Positions 18,001-25,104 are shown, numbered from the stretch's first letter. The stretch: DNA of 64,000 bases from Caulobacter endophyticus (GCF_029543245.1 NZ_JARQWV010000007.1:124001-188000), one strand, 5' to 3'. Made by a program: numbers and translations. The notes: generated by a model not told the origin, from the sequence alone.

Positions 18001-18089
18001 TCGTTGAACGGGATCTCGCCGGCCAGGGCCGGCGCGGCGGCCAGGGCCAGCAGGCTGGCGGCGCCCAGAAGCGTCAACGAACGTCGCAT
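15060..18089 (-). CDS. Secreted glycoside hydrolase family 2 enzyme (beta-galactosidase-like)
   Basis: This 1009-residue enzyme has a signal peptide (MRRSLTLLGAASLLALAAAPALA). A jelly-roll sugar-binding domain follows (WRKPV-like WKPVTLPRAFNEDEAF; WYRKRFVLPAD), then immunoglobulin-like domains and a TIM barrel. Likely acid/base Glu lies in IIFYEGGNENISEAH and the nucleophile in PMWAMEYSRDES. The C-terminus holds additional beta domains and a discoidin/CBM-like module (ATHWASDGRLENAWIEYRL). It probably acts on beta-linked oligosaccharides in the periplasm or outside the cell. The Shine-Dalgarno GGGAGAGG overlaps an earlier in-frame ATG (18104), which supports the ATG at 18089. Substrate is not predictable. 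Confidence 0.88.
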   Translation of the reverse strand: MRRSLTLLGAASLLALAAAPALAGEIPFNDGWRMATGELAGAEALAFDDAAWKPVTLPRAFNEDEAFSRDIHEHSTGITWYRKRFVLPADAGPAVGGRAILDFEGVRQAGDVYINGVRAGGHENGATAFGVDATKLLKPAPFVNVIAVRVDNDWKYKERATGSGFQWNNNNFNVNYGGIHRAVRLRLTGDLHQTLPLYTSLGTTGVYVWADQFDIKGRKATIHAESQVQNDGAKPRTFAYRVTLKDVDGKPAGQFTAPAVTIAPGETKTVSASRRLSDLHFWSWGYGYLYAVTTELVEDGKVVDSALTRTGFRKTEFRNGTVFLNDRAIQVHGYAQRTSNEWPALGTNIPPWISDFSNGLMVESGGNLVRWMHIAPARQDVESSDRVGLMQAMPAGDAESDVSGRRWDQRVEAMADAIVAFRNNPSIIFYEGGNENISEAHMAQLKAVRDRLDPHGGRAIGSREMLDSKVAEYGGEMLYINKSAGKPMWAMEYSRDESARKFQDEFTAPFHKDSPSYNRNQDSMVIETVQRWNDYWVERPGGGERVSAGGVNIIFSDSNTHFRGDNNYRRSGEVDAMRIPKEGFFAHQVMWDGWVDVEKPRSHIVGHWNYAAGTVKDVLVVSSADSVELALNGKSLGRGEKSDGFLFTFKGVAYAPGTLTAIARDAKGKEVARDERITTGPAVALKLTPRTGPGGWKADAADIALVDVEAVDAEGRRVPTALDMVSFDVAGSAEWRGGIAQGDSKSDAKPTDTPVSASGEPVTKGPAGVDAVTQYAGSNRKDDNYILAKALPVEGGINRVALRSTLASGQVRVTATADGLKPATITLDAVAPSADSPLLPVSMARGPTPSTPAFKVRRDTIKAVEITAGSNADKVSATVDDDEATHWASDGRLENAWIEYRLPKSQQVDEISLKLIGWRIRSYPLRITMDGEVVYEGEAPKSLGYVTLPLKAAKGSRLRIALTGATADRDAFGKIVEVTGAKGGFDTGAEKVKTGGALSIVEAEFYKRR

Positions 18090-18202
18090 GGACCTCTCCC
18101 TCATATTGGTCAGGCCAATTTGTTGTTGGCGGGAGATGTGGCTTGACCGCTGCCCGCTGTCAAGTCGATGCGGGTTGTGGGTGGCGCCGCCGCCGCGCCT
18201 GC

Positions 18203-18210
18203 GCTATACG
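18203..18210 (+). promoter_or_regulatory. Candidate -10 element for the his leader / hisSZG transcript
   Basis: GCTATACG fits the Caulobacter housekeeping -10 pattern (GCTANAWC-like). Transcription beginning 6-7 bases downstream would place +1 within one or two bases of the leader ATG at 18219. The leader peptide would then be read from a leaderless or nearly leaderless mRNA. No convincing -35 is seen at the expected distance. Confidence 0.4.
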
Positions 18211-18218
18211 CCGCCGCG

Positions 18219-18299
18219 ATGACCCGCACGCCGCACCACCACGGCCACCACCACCATCCGACCTCGCCTCGCGGGATCGGCCGGGTCCGCACGCTCTAA
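18219..18299 (+). CDS. His-rich leader peptide of the hisSZG operon
   Basis: This is a 26-codon ORF, too short for usual gene callers. After MTRTP it reads HHHGHHHH, seven histidines in eight codons, and ends in TAA at 18297-18299, 91 bases before the hisS ATG. Runs of the regulated amino acid in a short ORF upstream of its biosynthetic or charging genes are the hallmark of transcription attenuation (HisL, TrpL). The ATG has no Shine-Dalgarno but lies just after a likely -10. The function is an inference from codon content and location and is strongly supported by both. Confidence 0.75.
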   Translation: MTRTPHHHGHHHHPTSPRGIGRVRTL

Positions 18300-18360
18300 A
18301 GCCGAGCGACCCAGCCAGAGCCCCGCCTAGCGGATGGGGCTTAAGTGCAAGCGCCATCCG
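18283..18360 (+). promoter_or_regulatory. Alternative hairpins of a putative his attenuator
   Basis: Three pairings overlap. The first is GGGTC..GCTC (18283-18296) with GAGCGACCC (18304-18312), spanning the leader stop. The second, hairpin A, is AGCCCC (18319-18324) with GGGGCT (18336-18341). The third, hairpin B, is CGGATGG..GCTT (18331-18342) with AAGC..CCATCCG (18349-18360). A and B share bases 18331-18342, so they exclude each other. Neither is followed by a long T-run, so control could act on translation or Rho rather than an intrinsic terminator. Confidence 0.5.
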
Positions 18361-18368
18361 TCGAAGCC

Positions 18369-18380
18369 TAGAGATCTCTA
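18369..18380 (+). promoter_or_regulatory. Perfect 12-bp palindrome next to the hisS ribosome-binding site
   Basis: TAGAGATCTCTA is a perfect palindrome whose last base begins the Shine-Dalgarno AAGGA (18380-18384), six bases before the hisS ATG. It could be an operator or an RNA hairpin that masks the site. It may also be chance. Confidence 0.35.
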
Positions 18381-18390
18381 AGGACCGACG

Positions 18391-19899
18391 ATGACCGACG
18401 AAACCGCCCCCAAGACTGAAGATTTTCGCCCCGAGGCCCGCGCCCCGCGCGGCTTCGCCGACAAGCGCGCCCGCGACCTGCGCGCCGAAAAGTCGATCCT
18501 CGAGGCCGTCTCGGCCGTCTACGAGCGCTACGGCTTCGAGGCGCTCGACACCGGGGCCTTCGAATATGCCGACGCCCTGGGCAAGTTCCTGCCCGACAGC
18601 GATCGTCCCAACGAAGGCGTCTTCGCCCTGCAGGACGACGACGACCAGTGGATGGCGCTGCGCTACGACCTGACCGCGCCGCTGGCCCGTTTCGCCGCCC
18701 AGAACTGGGAGACCCTGCCCAAGCCGTTCCGCCGCTACGCCTTCGGTCCGGTGTGGCGCAACGAGAAGCCCGGCCCTGGCCGCTTCCGCCAGTTCATCCA
18801 GTGCGACGCCGACACCGTCGGCTCGGCCCGCCCGGAGGCCGACGCCGAGATCATCGCCATGGCCGTCGAGGGCCTGGAGGCCGCCGGCCTGCCGCGCGGC
18901 GCGGCGGTGCTGAAGATCAATAACCGCAAGCTCCTCAACGGCCTGCTCACCCAGGCCGGCGCCACCAGCGAAGGCCAGAAGCTGGCCGTGCTGCGCGCGG
19001 TCGACAAGCTGGACCGTCTGGGCGTCGACGGTGTGCGCCTGCTGCTGGGCGAAGGTCGCCTCGACGACAGCGGCGACTTCACCAAGGGCGCGGGCCTGGC
19101 CGGCAAGGCGATCGACTCCGTACTCGACTTCGTCCAGGCGGGCGCCATTGGGCTTGGGGGCGGTCGCAGCGCCACGCTGAACAACATCGCCAAGGTCGTG
19201 GCCGGTTCGGCCGAGGGCGACGAGGGCCTGGAAGAGCTGGCCAAGATCGACGCGGCCCTGACCAGCCTGGGCGTCGCCGACGACCAGGCGATCATCGATC
19301 CGTCGATCGTGCGCGGTCTGGAATACTATACCGGCGCGGTGTTCGAGGCCGAACTGCTGCTCTCGACCACCGACGAGAAGGGGAACAAGGTCACCTTCGG
19401 TTCGATCGGCGGCGGTGGTCGCTATGACGACCTGGTGGCCCGCTTCACCGGCCAGCCGGTGCCGGCCACGGGCTTCTCGTTCGGCGTCTCGCGCTTGGCG
19501 GCCGCCCTGCGGGCGGCGGGTCGCGAGCCGGCGAGCGCAGCGCGCGGTCCGGTCGTGATCATCAATTTCGACCAGGCCCACATGGGCGAATATTTCGCCG
19601 TCGCCGGCCAGCTGCGCGCGGCGGGGATTCCGGCCGAGGTCTATCTCGGAACCTCGGGCATGCGCCCGCAGATGAAGTACGCCGACCGCCGCCTGTCGCC
19701 GGCCGCCATCATGCTGGGCGGCGACGAGATCGCCGCCGGCACGGTGACGATCAAGGACCTGGACCTGGGCCGCGAGCTGGCCTCGGGCGTCGCCGACAAC
19801 GCCGCCTGGAAGGCCGAGCGTCCCGGCCAGCAGACCATTCCGCGGGGCGACCTGGTCGCCGCCGTCAAGAAGATCATCTCAAGCGCCACTGGGGGCTGA
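18391..19899 (+). CDS. hisS: Histidyl-tRNA synthetase
   Basis: This class II synthetase charges tRNA-His. The 502-residue protein shows motif 2 (FRRYAFGPVWRNEKPGPGRFRQFIQCDAD), the histidine A loop (RGLEYYTGAVFEAE), motif 3 (GGGGRYDDLVARFTG) and a C-terminal anticodon-binding domain (EVYLGTSGMRPQMKYADRR). It is longer than the E. coli enzyme (424), mostly through inserts in the catalytic core. It is the first gene of hisSZG, preceded by the His-rich leader, with four bases to hisZ. Confidence 0.96.
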   Translation: MTDETAPKTEDFRPEARAPRGFADKRARDLRAEKSILEAVSAVYERYGFEALDTGAFEYADALGKFLPDSDRPNEGVFALQDDDDQWMALRYDLTAPLARFAAQNWETLPKPFRRYAFGPVWRNEKPGPGRFRQFIQCDADTVGSARPEADAEIIAMAVEGLEAAGLPRGAAVLKINNRKLLNGLLTQAGATSEGQKLAVLRAVDKLDRLGVDGVRLLLGEGRLDDSGDFTKGAGLAGKAIDSVLDFVQAGAIGLGGGRSATLNNIAKVVAGSAEGDEGLEELAKIDAALTSLGVADDQAIIDPSIVRGLEYYTGAVFEAELLLSTTDEKGNKVTFGSIGGGGRYDDLVARFTGQPVPATGFSFGVSRLAAALRAAGREPASAARGPVVIINFDQAHMGEYFAVAGQLRAAGIPAEVYLGTSGMRPQMKYADRRLSPAAIMLGGDEIAAGTVTIKDLDLGRELASGVADNAAWKAERPGQQTIPRGDLVAAVKKIISSATGG

Positions 19900-19903
19900 T
19901 CCG

Positions 19904-21037
19904 TTGAGGCTAGAGCGTTCCATCCCGGCGGAGGCGCTCGACGCGATCCGCGCTCCGTTTTTGTCGGCCGGCGCCGCGCCGGTCGACGCCCCGGTGCTGC
20001 AACCCCTGGGCCTGCTGCTGGACCTGGCCGGCGAGGCCATGCGTTCGCGGCTGTTCGTCGTCTCCGGCGACGGTGGCGACGAGGCCTGCCTGCGTCCCGA
20101 CTTCACCGTCGCCGTGGCCCGCCAGCACCTGGCCTCGGGCGTCGGCGCGGGCCGCTATCTCTATGAAGGCAAGGCCTTCCGGGTGGCCCCGCGCGGCAGC
20201 GACCGGGCCGAGGAGTTTCTCCAGATCGGCGTCGAGGCGTTCGAGGCCGCCGATCCGGTGGCCGCCGACGCCGAGATCGCCGCCCTGGCCTGGGCCGGCG
20301 CCGCGGCCGGCGGTCGTGACGACCTGACCCTGCTGCTGGGCGATGTTGGCCTGTTCGCCGCCTTCGTCGACAGTCTCGACCTGACCCCGCCGCTGGGCGC
20401 GCGCCTGAAGCGCACCTTCTCGCGTCCGCGCCAGCTGAAGGCCGAACTGGAAGGCGAGGGCGCCCCGGTCGTCTCCAGCGAGCGCAGCCGCATCGCCGCC
20501 CTGCTGGCCGGCCTGCCCGAAGCCGAGGCCGCCGCGGTGCTGCAGGAACTGTGGTCCCTGGCCGGCATCGAGCCGGTCGGCGGCCGCCGTCCGGCCGAGA
20601 TCGCCCATCGCCTGGTCGAGAAGGCCGAGGTGGTGAAGGCCGGCCGCCTCTCCCCCGAGCAAGCCGACAAGGTCCGCGCCTTCCTGGCGGTCAGCGACGC
20701 GCCGGAGGCCGCCCTGGACGCCATCGCGGCCCTGGCCGGTCCCAGTCGCGCCCCGCTCGATGCGGCAATCGAGGGCTGGCGCAAGCGTCTGGCCGGCATG
20801 GTCGCCGGCGGCGTGCCGATCGACCGCATCCGCCTGAACGCCGCCTTCGGGCGCGCCTTCGGCTATTACGACGGCTATCTCTTCGAGGTGCGCAGCGCCG
20901 CCCTGGGCGAGGAACGCCCGGTCGCCGCCGGCGGCCGCTATGACGGTCTGCCGGCCCGCCTGGGCTCGGAGACCAAGACCGGGGCCGTGGGCTGCATGGT
21001 GCGCCCGGCTCGCGCCTATGCCGGAGGCGGCGAATGA
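19904..21037 (+). CDS. hisZ: HisZ, regulatory subunit of ATP phosphoribosyltransferase
   Basis: HisZ is a catalytically dead HisRS paralogue that activates short-form HisG and senses histidine. The 377-residue protein keeps the class II fold (LRPDFTVAVARQHL; RYLYEGKAFRVAPRGSDRAEEFLQIGVEAF; GRAFGYYDGYLFEV; AAGGRYDGLPARLG) but lacks the HisRS anticodon-binding domain. The start is a TTG at 19904, four bases after hisS. It overlaps hisG by ATGA. Confidence 0.92.
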   Translation: MRLERSIPAEALDAIRAPFLSAGAAPVDAPVLQPLGLLLDLAGEAMRSRLFVVSGDGGDEACLRPDFTVAVARQHLASGVGAGRYLYEGKAFRVAPRGSDRAEEFLQIGVEAFEAADPVAADAEIAALAWAGAAAGGRDDLTLLLGDVGLFAAFVDSLDLTPPLGARLKRTFSRPRQLKAELEGEGAPVVSSERSRIAALLAGLPEAEAAAVLQELWSLAGIEPVGGRRPAEIAHRLVEKAEVVKAGRLSPEQADKVRAFLAVSDAPEAALDAIAALAGPSRAPLDAAIEGWRKRLAGMVAGGVPIDRIRLNAAFGRAFGYYDGYLFEVRSAALGEERPVAAGGRYDGLPARLGSETKTGAVGCMVRPARAYAGGGE

Positions 21038-21996
21038 CCACCGACACCCCGATGATCTTCGCCATCCCCTCCAAGGGCCGCCTGAAGGAACAGGTCGAGG
21101 CCTGGCTGGCCGAATGCGGCTTCCGCGTCGAGATGACCGGCGGCGCGCGCGGCTATTCGGCCGAACTGTCGGGCCTGCCCGGCGTCTCGGTGCGCCTGCT
21201 GTCGGCGGGCGACATCGCCGCCGGTCTCGACAGCGGCGACCTGCATCTGGGCGTCACCGGCGAGGACCTGCTGCGCGAGCGCGGCGACGACATGGACAGC
21301 CGGGTGATGCTGCTGCGCGCCCTGGGCTTTGGCCGCGCCGACCTGGTGGTGACCGCGCCCAAGAGCTGGCTCGACGTCGACACCATGGCCGACATCGACG
21401 AGGTCGGGCACCTGCACCTGGCCAAGACCGGCCGCCGCCTGCGGGTGGCCACCAAGTACGTCACCCAGACCCGGGCCTTCTTCGCCCGTCACGGCGTCGC
21501 CGACTACCGTATCGTCGAAAGCAGCGGCGCCACTGAGGGCGCGCCTGCCGCAGGCGCGGCCGAACTGGTGGTCGACATCACCACCACCGGCGCCACCCTG
21601 GCCGCCAACGGCCTGAAGGTGCTGTCCGACGGCGTCATCCTGAAGAGCCAGGCCCAGCTGACCGCCTCGCTGGTCACGCCGTGGACGGAGGGGCAGCTCG
21701 ACAGCCTGGCGCGCCTGCTGTCGGTGGTTGAGGCCAAGGGCCGGGCGCGGACGCTCGCCACCCTGGTCTGGCCGGCCGAACAGGACGTCGCCGGACAGGC
21801 GGCCGTCGCCCCGTTCGTCGTGGCCGGCGGATCGCGCCGGGCCAATGGCGCCCTGCTGGCGACCGGCGACCTGTTCGCCGCCGCCGCCGCCCTGGCCCAG
21901 GCGGGTGTCGAGCCGGTAACCGTGTCGCGTCCCGACTACGTGTTCGAATCCCGCTCGGCGGTGCTGGAGGCGCTCAAGGGCCGGTTGAACGGCTGA
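21034..21996 (+). CDS. hisG: ATP phosphoribosyltransferase HisG with a C-terminal extension
   Basis: HisG catalyses the first step of histidine synthesis, joining ATP and PRPP to give phosphoribosyl-ATP. The 320-residue protein has the two-lobed catalytic core (FAIPSKGRLKEQVEAWL; DLHLGVTGEDLLRERG; RRLRVATKYVTQTRAFF) and the PRPP loop ELVVDITTTGATLAANGLKVL. The catalytic core is normally about 220 residues in HisZ-dependent short HisG. Here roughly 95 residues follow the core (LSVVEAKGRARTL; FVVAGGSRRANGALLATGDLF) and do not obviously match the long-form regulatory domain. It is the last gene of hisSZG. Confidence 0.93.
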   Translation: MTTDTPMIFAIPSKGRLKEQVEAWLAECGFRVEMTGGARGYSAELSGLPGVSVRLLSAGDIAAGLDSGDLHLGVTGEDLLRERGDDMDSRVMLLRALGFGRADLVVTAPKSWLDVDTMADIDEVGHLHLAKTGRRLRVATKYVTQTRAFFARHGVADYRIVESSGATEGAPAAGAAELVVDITTTGATLAANGLKVLSDGVILKSQAQLTASLVTPWTEGQLDSLARLLSVVEAKGRARTLATLVWPAEQDVAGQAAVAPFVVAGGSRRANGALLATGDLFAAAAALAQAGVEPVTVSRPDYVFESRSAVLEALKGRLNG

Positions 21997-22380
21997 TATT
22001 TGACAAGTATGTCAAAAATTACCGAACCGAACGGTGATTAGTTTGACTAAAGCGTCCAAACTACGGGGTTGATGTCAAAAAAACGTCGAACCCCTTGTAG
22101 AATCTAGATCGTTGCCGTTGACACGATCTCGGTTTTGCCGTTTTCTGACTGGGCAAGAGAGAAACGGGTCCACAGAGAACCCCCTCTCTTCGGCGTTTCG
22201 GGGAGGAAACGCCCGCCTAGATCGAATGATCGAGAAATAGCCAGACCCGCTGCGTTTATCCCCCGCAGCGGGTCTTGGTGTATCTGGGCTCTGGTTTCCA
22301 TTTTCGACAAAATCGTCAAAAATGGCGAACGCGCGTTTGAGCGTTGCCGTTAATTGTCCGCCCGCGCCCGCAACTCATTT
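21997..22380. other. Structured AT-richer non-coding region after hisG
   Basis: About 380 bases contain no convincing gene. Clear inverted repeats are: TTTGACA-N4-TGTCAAA (21999-22016); GTTTG...CAAAC (22041-22061); GGGGTT...AACCCC (22065-22094); GGCGTTT/AAACGCC with an 8-base loop (22192-22213); a perfect 12-bp stem AGACCCGCTGCG/CGCAGCGGGTCT (22243-22275); and CCATTTT...AAAATGG (22298-22325). Read on the minus strand, the 22192-22213 loop is CCTCCCCG, a C-rich loop of the kind found in alphaproteobacterial small RNAs. It may hold one or more sRNAs or regulator sites; no known RNA family is recognised. Confidence 0.5.
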
Positions 22381-22533
22381 GTCATCCCGGGCGGAGGGCC
22401 GCGCATCGGACCGCAGGCCCGGGACCCAGGGGACTGGGCGCGATGCCAAGATTCACTGCCCCAGCGGTTGCGAATGCGATGCGGCGGCCCCTGGGTCCCG
22501 GCTCTCCGCGCTATGCGCTCCGGCCGGGATGAC
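22381..22533. repeat. Palindromic intergenic repeat, family A, copy 2
   Basis: The outer ends GTCATCCC (22381-22388) and GGGATGAC (22526-22533) and the inner arms GGGACCCAGG (22421-22430) and CCTGGGTCCC (22490-22499) match the copy at 9.8 kb, including the shared GCGGCGGCCCCTGGGTCCCG block. The middle differs between copies. This fits a non-autonomous dispersed palindrome. Confidence 0.85.
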
Positions 22534-22547
22534 GCGAGGGGATGCAG

Positions 22548-23477
22548 TTACGCGCTTAAGTCCAGCGACCAGATCTGGTCGATCAGGTCCTGGCCGAACC
22601 GTCGGCAGGGCGTCTCCTCGATCACCTCGAAGCCCGCCCGCTGATAGAGCTTCCGCGCGGCGCTCAGGGTCTTGACGGTCCACAGGTCCAGCCGCCGATA
22701 GCCCAGTGCCCGGGCCCGCGCCACGCAGGCCTCGATCAGCATCTGGCCCACCCCCATGCCGCGGGCGTCGGGCTCCACATAGAGCAGGCGCAGCTTGGCC
22801 GCGTCGGGCGTCTCGCCCCGGACGAGGAAGATCGAGCCGACCATCCGGCCGTCGGCTTCCGCGATCCAGGCGTCGTCCCTGGCCGCATCGAAGGTGCGGT
22901 GGAAGCCGGCCACGATCTCGGCGATCAGGGCCTCGTGGTCGGCGCCCCACCCGTATTCGTCGGCGTAGAGAAAACCCTGGCGCGCCGTGACCATGCCCAG
23001 GTCGCCGGGGGCGAGGCCACGCAGCGTCGCGACGGGCGGCGCGTCGCTGTCGAACACCACGTTGATGTCGCGCGCCGCCGCCAGCAGTTGGGCCCGTCGC
23101 AGCGGATGCAGGCCGTCGATCAGGGTCCCGACGCTGGCCTTGGTGTTGGCCTCGAGGGTGGCGAAGGCCGTCCGGCCCTCGTCGGTCAGCGACAGCAGCA
23201 GGTGACGGCCGTGGCTGGGGCTCTCGCGCGCCACGACCAGGCCGCGCTCGGTGAAGCGCTTGAGGGTGCGGCTGACCTGGGCCGGATCCAGCCCCAGGGC
23301 CCGGACGATCTCGGCGGCCACCGGGTCGGTGCGCGTGGCCAGCTCGTACAGCACGCGGGCCTCGCTGAGCGTGAAGGGACTGCCGTCATAGCTGGCGTCC
23401 AGCAGGCCCAGCCGGCGCGTATAGGTCCGGTTGAAGGCCCGCAGATCGGCGACGTCCTGGTCGTGCTGGGTGGTCAT
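22548..23477 (-). CDS. MarR-GNAT fusion: regulator with acetyltransferase domain
   Basis: The 309-residue protein joins an N-terminal MarR winged helix (LSEARVLYELATRTDPVAAEIVRALGLDPAQVSRTLKRF, wing GRHLLLSLTDEGR) to a C-terminal GNAT acetyltransferase (ARDDAWIAEADGRMVGSIFLV; acetyl-CoA loop LYVEPDARGMGVGQMLIEAC; LYQRAGFEV). Such fusions are common, and their substrates are mostly unknown. An inverted repeat TTCAG-N8-CTGAA lies just upstream of its start and may be its operator. Downstream is the repeat. Confidence 0.9.
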   Translation of the reverse strand: MTTQHDQDVADLRAFNRTYTRRLGLLDASYDGSPFTLSEARVLYELATRTDPVAAEIVRALGLDPAQVSRTLKRFTERGLVVARESPSHGRHLLLSLTDEGRTAFATLEANTKASVGTLIDGLHPLRRAQLLAAARDINVVFDSDAPPVATLRGLAPGDLGMVTARQGFLYADEYGWGADHEALIAEIVAGFHRTFDAARDDAWIAEADGRMVGSIFLVRGETPDAAKLRLLYVEPDARGMGVGQMLIEACVARARALGYRRLDLWTVKTLSAARKLYQRAGFEVIEETPCRRFGQDLIDQIWSLDLSA

Positions 23478-23506
23478 GGCGGCTCCAATGTTGATGGAGT
23501 CACTAT

Positions 23507-23524
23507 TTCAGAATATTGACTGAA
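23507..23524 (-). promoter_or_regulatory. Candidate MarR-type operator
   Basis: TTCAG (23507-23511) and CTGAA (23520-23524) form an inverted repeat within an AT-rich stretch 30 bases upstream of the MarR-GNAT ATG. It could mediate autorepression. The arms are short, so confidence is limited. Confidence 0.35.
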
Positions 23525-23532
23525 TCAATAAC

Positions 23533-23850
23533 TCAGCGATGCTGCGTCGCCCGTGACGCGTGGCGGCGGTCCAGATAGGTCTCCAGCCGCCTTGTAGACG
23601 TCCGCCCGTCGCGCAGCGCCAGGACGCCCAAGGCCGCCAGGACCAGGCCGACGAAGCCCACGAAGGCCGGATAGATCCAGTAGAGCGCCGGGTTGTAGGC
23701 GTGGCCATGGCTTCGCCGGTGGAGGACGATCTCCTCGATCAGCCGCGCGGCAGGCTCGAAGACCGGTCGCCAGCGCCAGAGGGCGAAGACGATCGCGACG
23801 GACACGATCGGTACGGCGAGGGTGAACGCCCAGAGGCGGCGGCGTGCCAT
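23533..23850 (-). CDS. Small membrane protein, two spans
   Basis: The 105-residue product has a basic N-terminus (MARRRLWAF), a first span (TLAVPIVSVAIVFALW), a loop with several Arg/His residues (IEEIVLHRRSHGHAYNP) and a second span (YPAFVGFVGLVLAALGVLAL). A basic tail follows. I recognise no family. It begins two bases after the thioesterase stop and is very likely translated from the same mRNA. Confidence 0.65.
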   Translation of the reverse strand: MARRRLWAFTLAVPIVSVAIVFALWRWRPVFEPAARLIEEIVLHRRSHGHAYNPALYWIYPAFVGFVGLVLAALGVLALRDGRTSTRRLETYLDRRHASRATQHR

Positions 23851-23852
23851 GG

Positions 23853-24800
23853 CTACAGCCCCAGGCCCTCGACCGAGCGCTGCGCCAACTTCGCCGCCGC
23901 CCCGGGGCTGATGGCCACGGCCTTGCGGGCGTCCAGGTCGAAGGTGATGGCGCTGACGGTCGAGGTTCCCCAGGCCTGGCCGGTGTCGGGGTTCAGCAGC
24001 CAGTGGGCGCAGCGCATGATGCGGCCCTCGCTGCCGATCAGGCCCGAGCGCACCTCCAGTCGGTCGCCCAAGCGCGGCCAGGCCAGGTAGACGATCCGGT
24101 ATTCCAGCACGGCCCCGCCCACCCGGCCGGGCGCCGGATCGGCCGCCTCGGCGACGATGTCGCGCAGGGGAGCGATGAAGGCGCCGATGCCGTCGGAGAC
24201 CCGGCCGATGAACTGCTCGGCCCGCATCCGTCCGAAGACGTCGCTTTCGCCTGCGCCCAGCGCGCCCAGGCTGATGCGTGTCAGGCCAAGGTCGTCGGCC
24301 CGCGCCAGCGACGCCTGCGGGATGGCCGGCGACAGGTCGACGCTGCGCGCCTGGGCCCGCTCGGGAACCTCGACCATCAGGCCCTTGGCCCGTTCGCGGA
24401 CGATCGAAGGCCAGGGAAAGGCCTCGCCCTCGCGGGGCGTCACATGGGCCACGGTGGTCTGGAAGGTGGCGGCCAGCTCGCCGGTGGCCGAATGGACCAG
24501 CAACTGCAGAAGTTTCGCCTCGCTGTCGCCGATCTCGATCACCCCGCCCAGCATGTGCAGCGGCGCGCCGGCGTGGGCCTCTTTCAGGAACCGGATGTGG
24601 TGCTCGCGGACCACCAGGGTGGCGTTGGCGTGCGGTGCGAAGGCGTGGGGCAGGCCCATCTCGGCGGCGAGGCCCGCCAGCCCCTCCATCGCCCGGACGA
24701 CGTAGAAGCGCACGTTCATGTGCCCCATCTCGTCGCAATCCCAGGTGTTTACCCCGCCGCGCCAGATCTCGACGCCGGGAAGCGGCTGCGCGGTCGTCAT
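23853..24800 (-). CDS. Double-hotdog acyl-CoA thioesterase-like protein
   Basis: The 315-residue protein contains two hotdog domains. The first opens with GGVNTWDCDEMGHMNVRFYVVRAMEG, where the D-x-x-x-H-N pattern is the 4HBT active-site motif. The second includes VGGAVLEYRIVYLAWPRLGDRLEVRSGLIG. It probably hydrolyses an acyl-CoA or acyl-ACP. MTTAQPL at 24800 is chosen over a codon 12 bases upstream by position of the inverted repeat and coding start. An inverted repeat GAACG-N2-CGTTC (24820-24831) lies 20 bases upstream. Confidence 0.8.
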   Translation of the reverse strand: MTTAQPLPGVEIWRGGVNTWDCDEMGHMNVRFYVVRAMEGLAGLAAEMGLPHAFAPHANATLVVREHHIRFLKEAHAGAPLHMLGGVIEIGDSEAKLLQLLVHSATGELAATFQTTVAHVTPREGEAFPWPSIVRERAKGLMVEVPERAQARSVDLSPAIPQASLARADDLGLTRISLGALGAGESDVFGRMRAEQFIGRVSDGIGAFIAPLRDIVAEAADPAPGRVGGAVLEYRIVYLAWPRLGDRLEVRSGLIGSEGRIMRCAHWLLNPDTGQAWGTSTVSAITFDLDARKAVAISPGAAAKLAQRSVEGLGL

Positions 24801-24819
24801 GGCGTCTCTCAAGCGGCTG

Positions 24820-24831
24820 GAACGGTCGTTC
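24820..24831 (-). promoter_or_regulatory. Candidate operator upstream of the thioesterase
   Basis: GAACG-GT-CGTTC is an inverted repeat with two-base spacer, 20 bases upstream of the thioesterase ATG. It resembles TetR-type operators and, in its CGTT core, the palindrome before the acyl-CoA dehydrogenase gene at 59.5 kb. Function is inferred from symmetry and location. Confidence 0.35.
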
Positions 24832-24859
24832 GAGACTAGCGAGGTTCAGGCGAGCTTGG

Positions 24860-25054
24860 CTAGCGGTCGCCTGAACCCGGACTGCCTTTGAAGGTGTCGC
24901 CGACCTCCGTGGCGTCGGGGCCGTCGGGGCCGGCGCGCTTGCGCGACTCCTCGCCGGTCTTGGTGACCTTGTCCTTGCCGCCTAGGGCGGTGAAGTCGCC
25001 GAGCGGCTCGGCCTCGTTAGCCTGCCGGCCTTTGGAGTTGGGCTGTTGGGTCAT
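24860..25054 (-). CDS. Small hydrophilic conserved-type hypothetical protein
   Basis: The 64-residue product is rich in Gly, Lys, Glu and Asp (GRQANEAEPLGDFTALGGKDKVTKTGEESRK) and has no hydrophobic segment, so it is probably disordered. A perfect Shine-Dalgarno AGGAGG sits eight bases before the ATG at 25054, which makes it a convincing small gene. Function is unknown; it could be a stress-related hydrophilic protein. Confidence 0.7.
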   Translation of the reverse strand: MTQQPNSKGRQANEAEPLGDFTALGGKDKVTKTGEESRKRAGPDGPDATEVGDTFKGSPGSGDR

Positions 25055-25104
25055 CGCGGGCCTCCTTTCGCCAAGGAGAACCGAAGGCCGCCACGAGGGT
25101 TCCG

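Noticed and set aside
22255..22263. DnaA-box-like TTTATCCCC
   Set aside because: It differs from TTATCCACA, is the loop of a strong hairpin and has no companion boxes, so it is not evidence of an origin.
22104..22319. Small minus-strand ORF of 71 codons, starting at TTG
   Set aside because: It uses codons rare here (ATA, AGA, CTA), has no Shine-Dalgarno and lies over several hairpins. I treat the region as non-coding.
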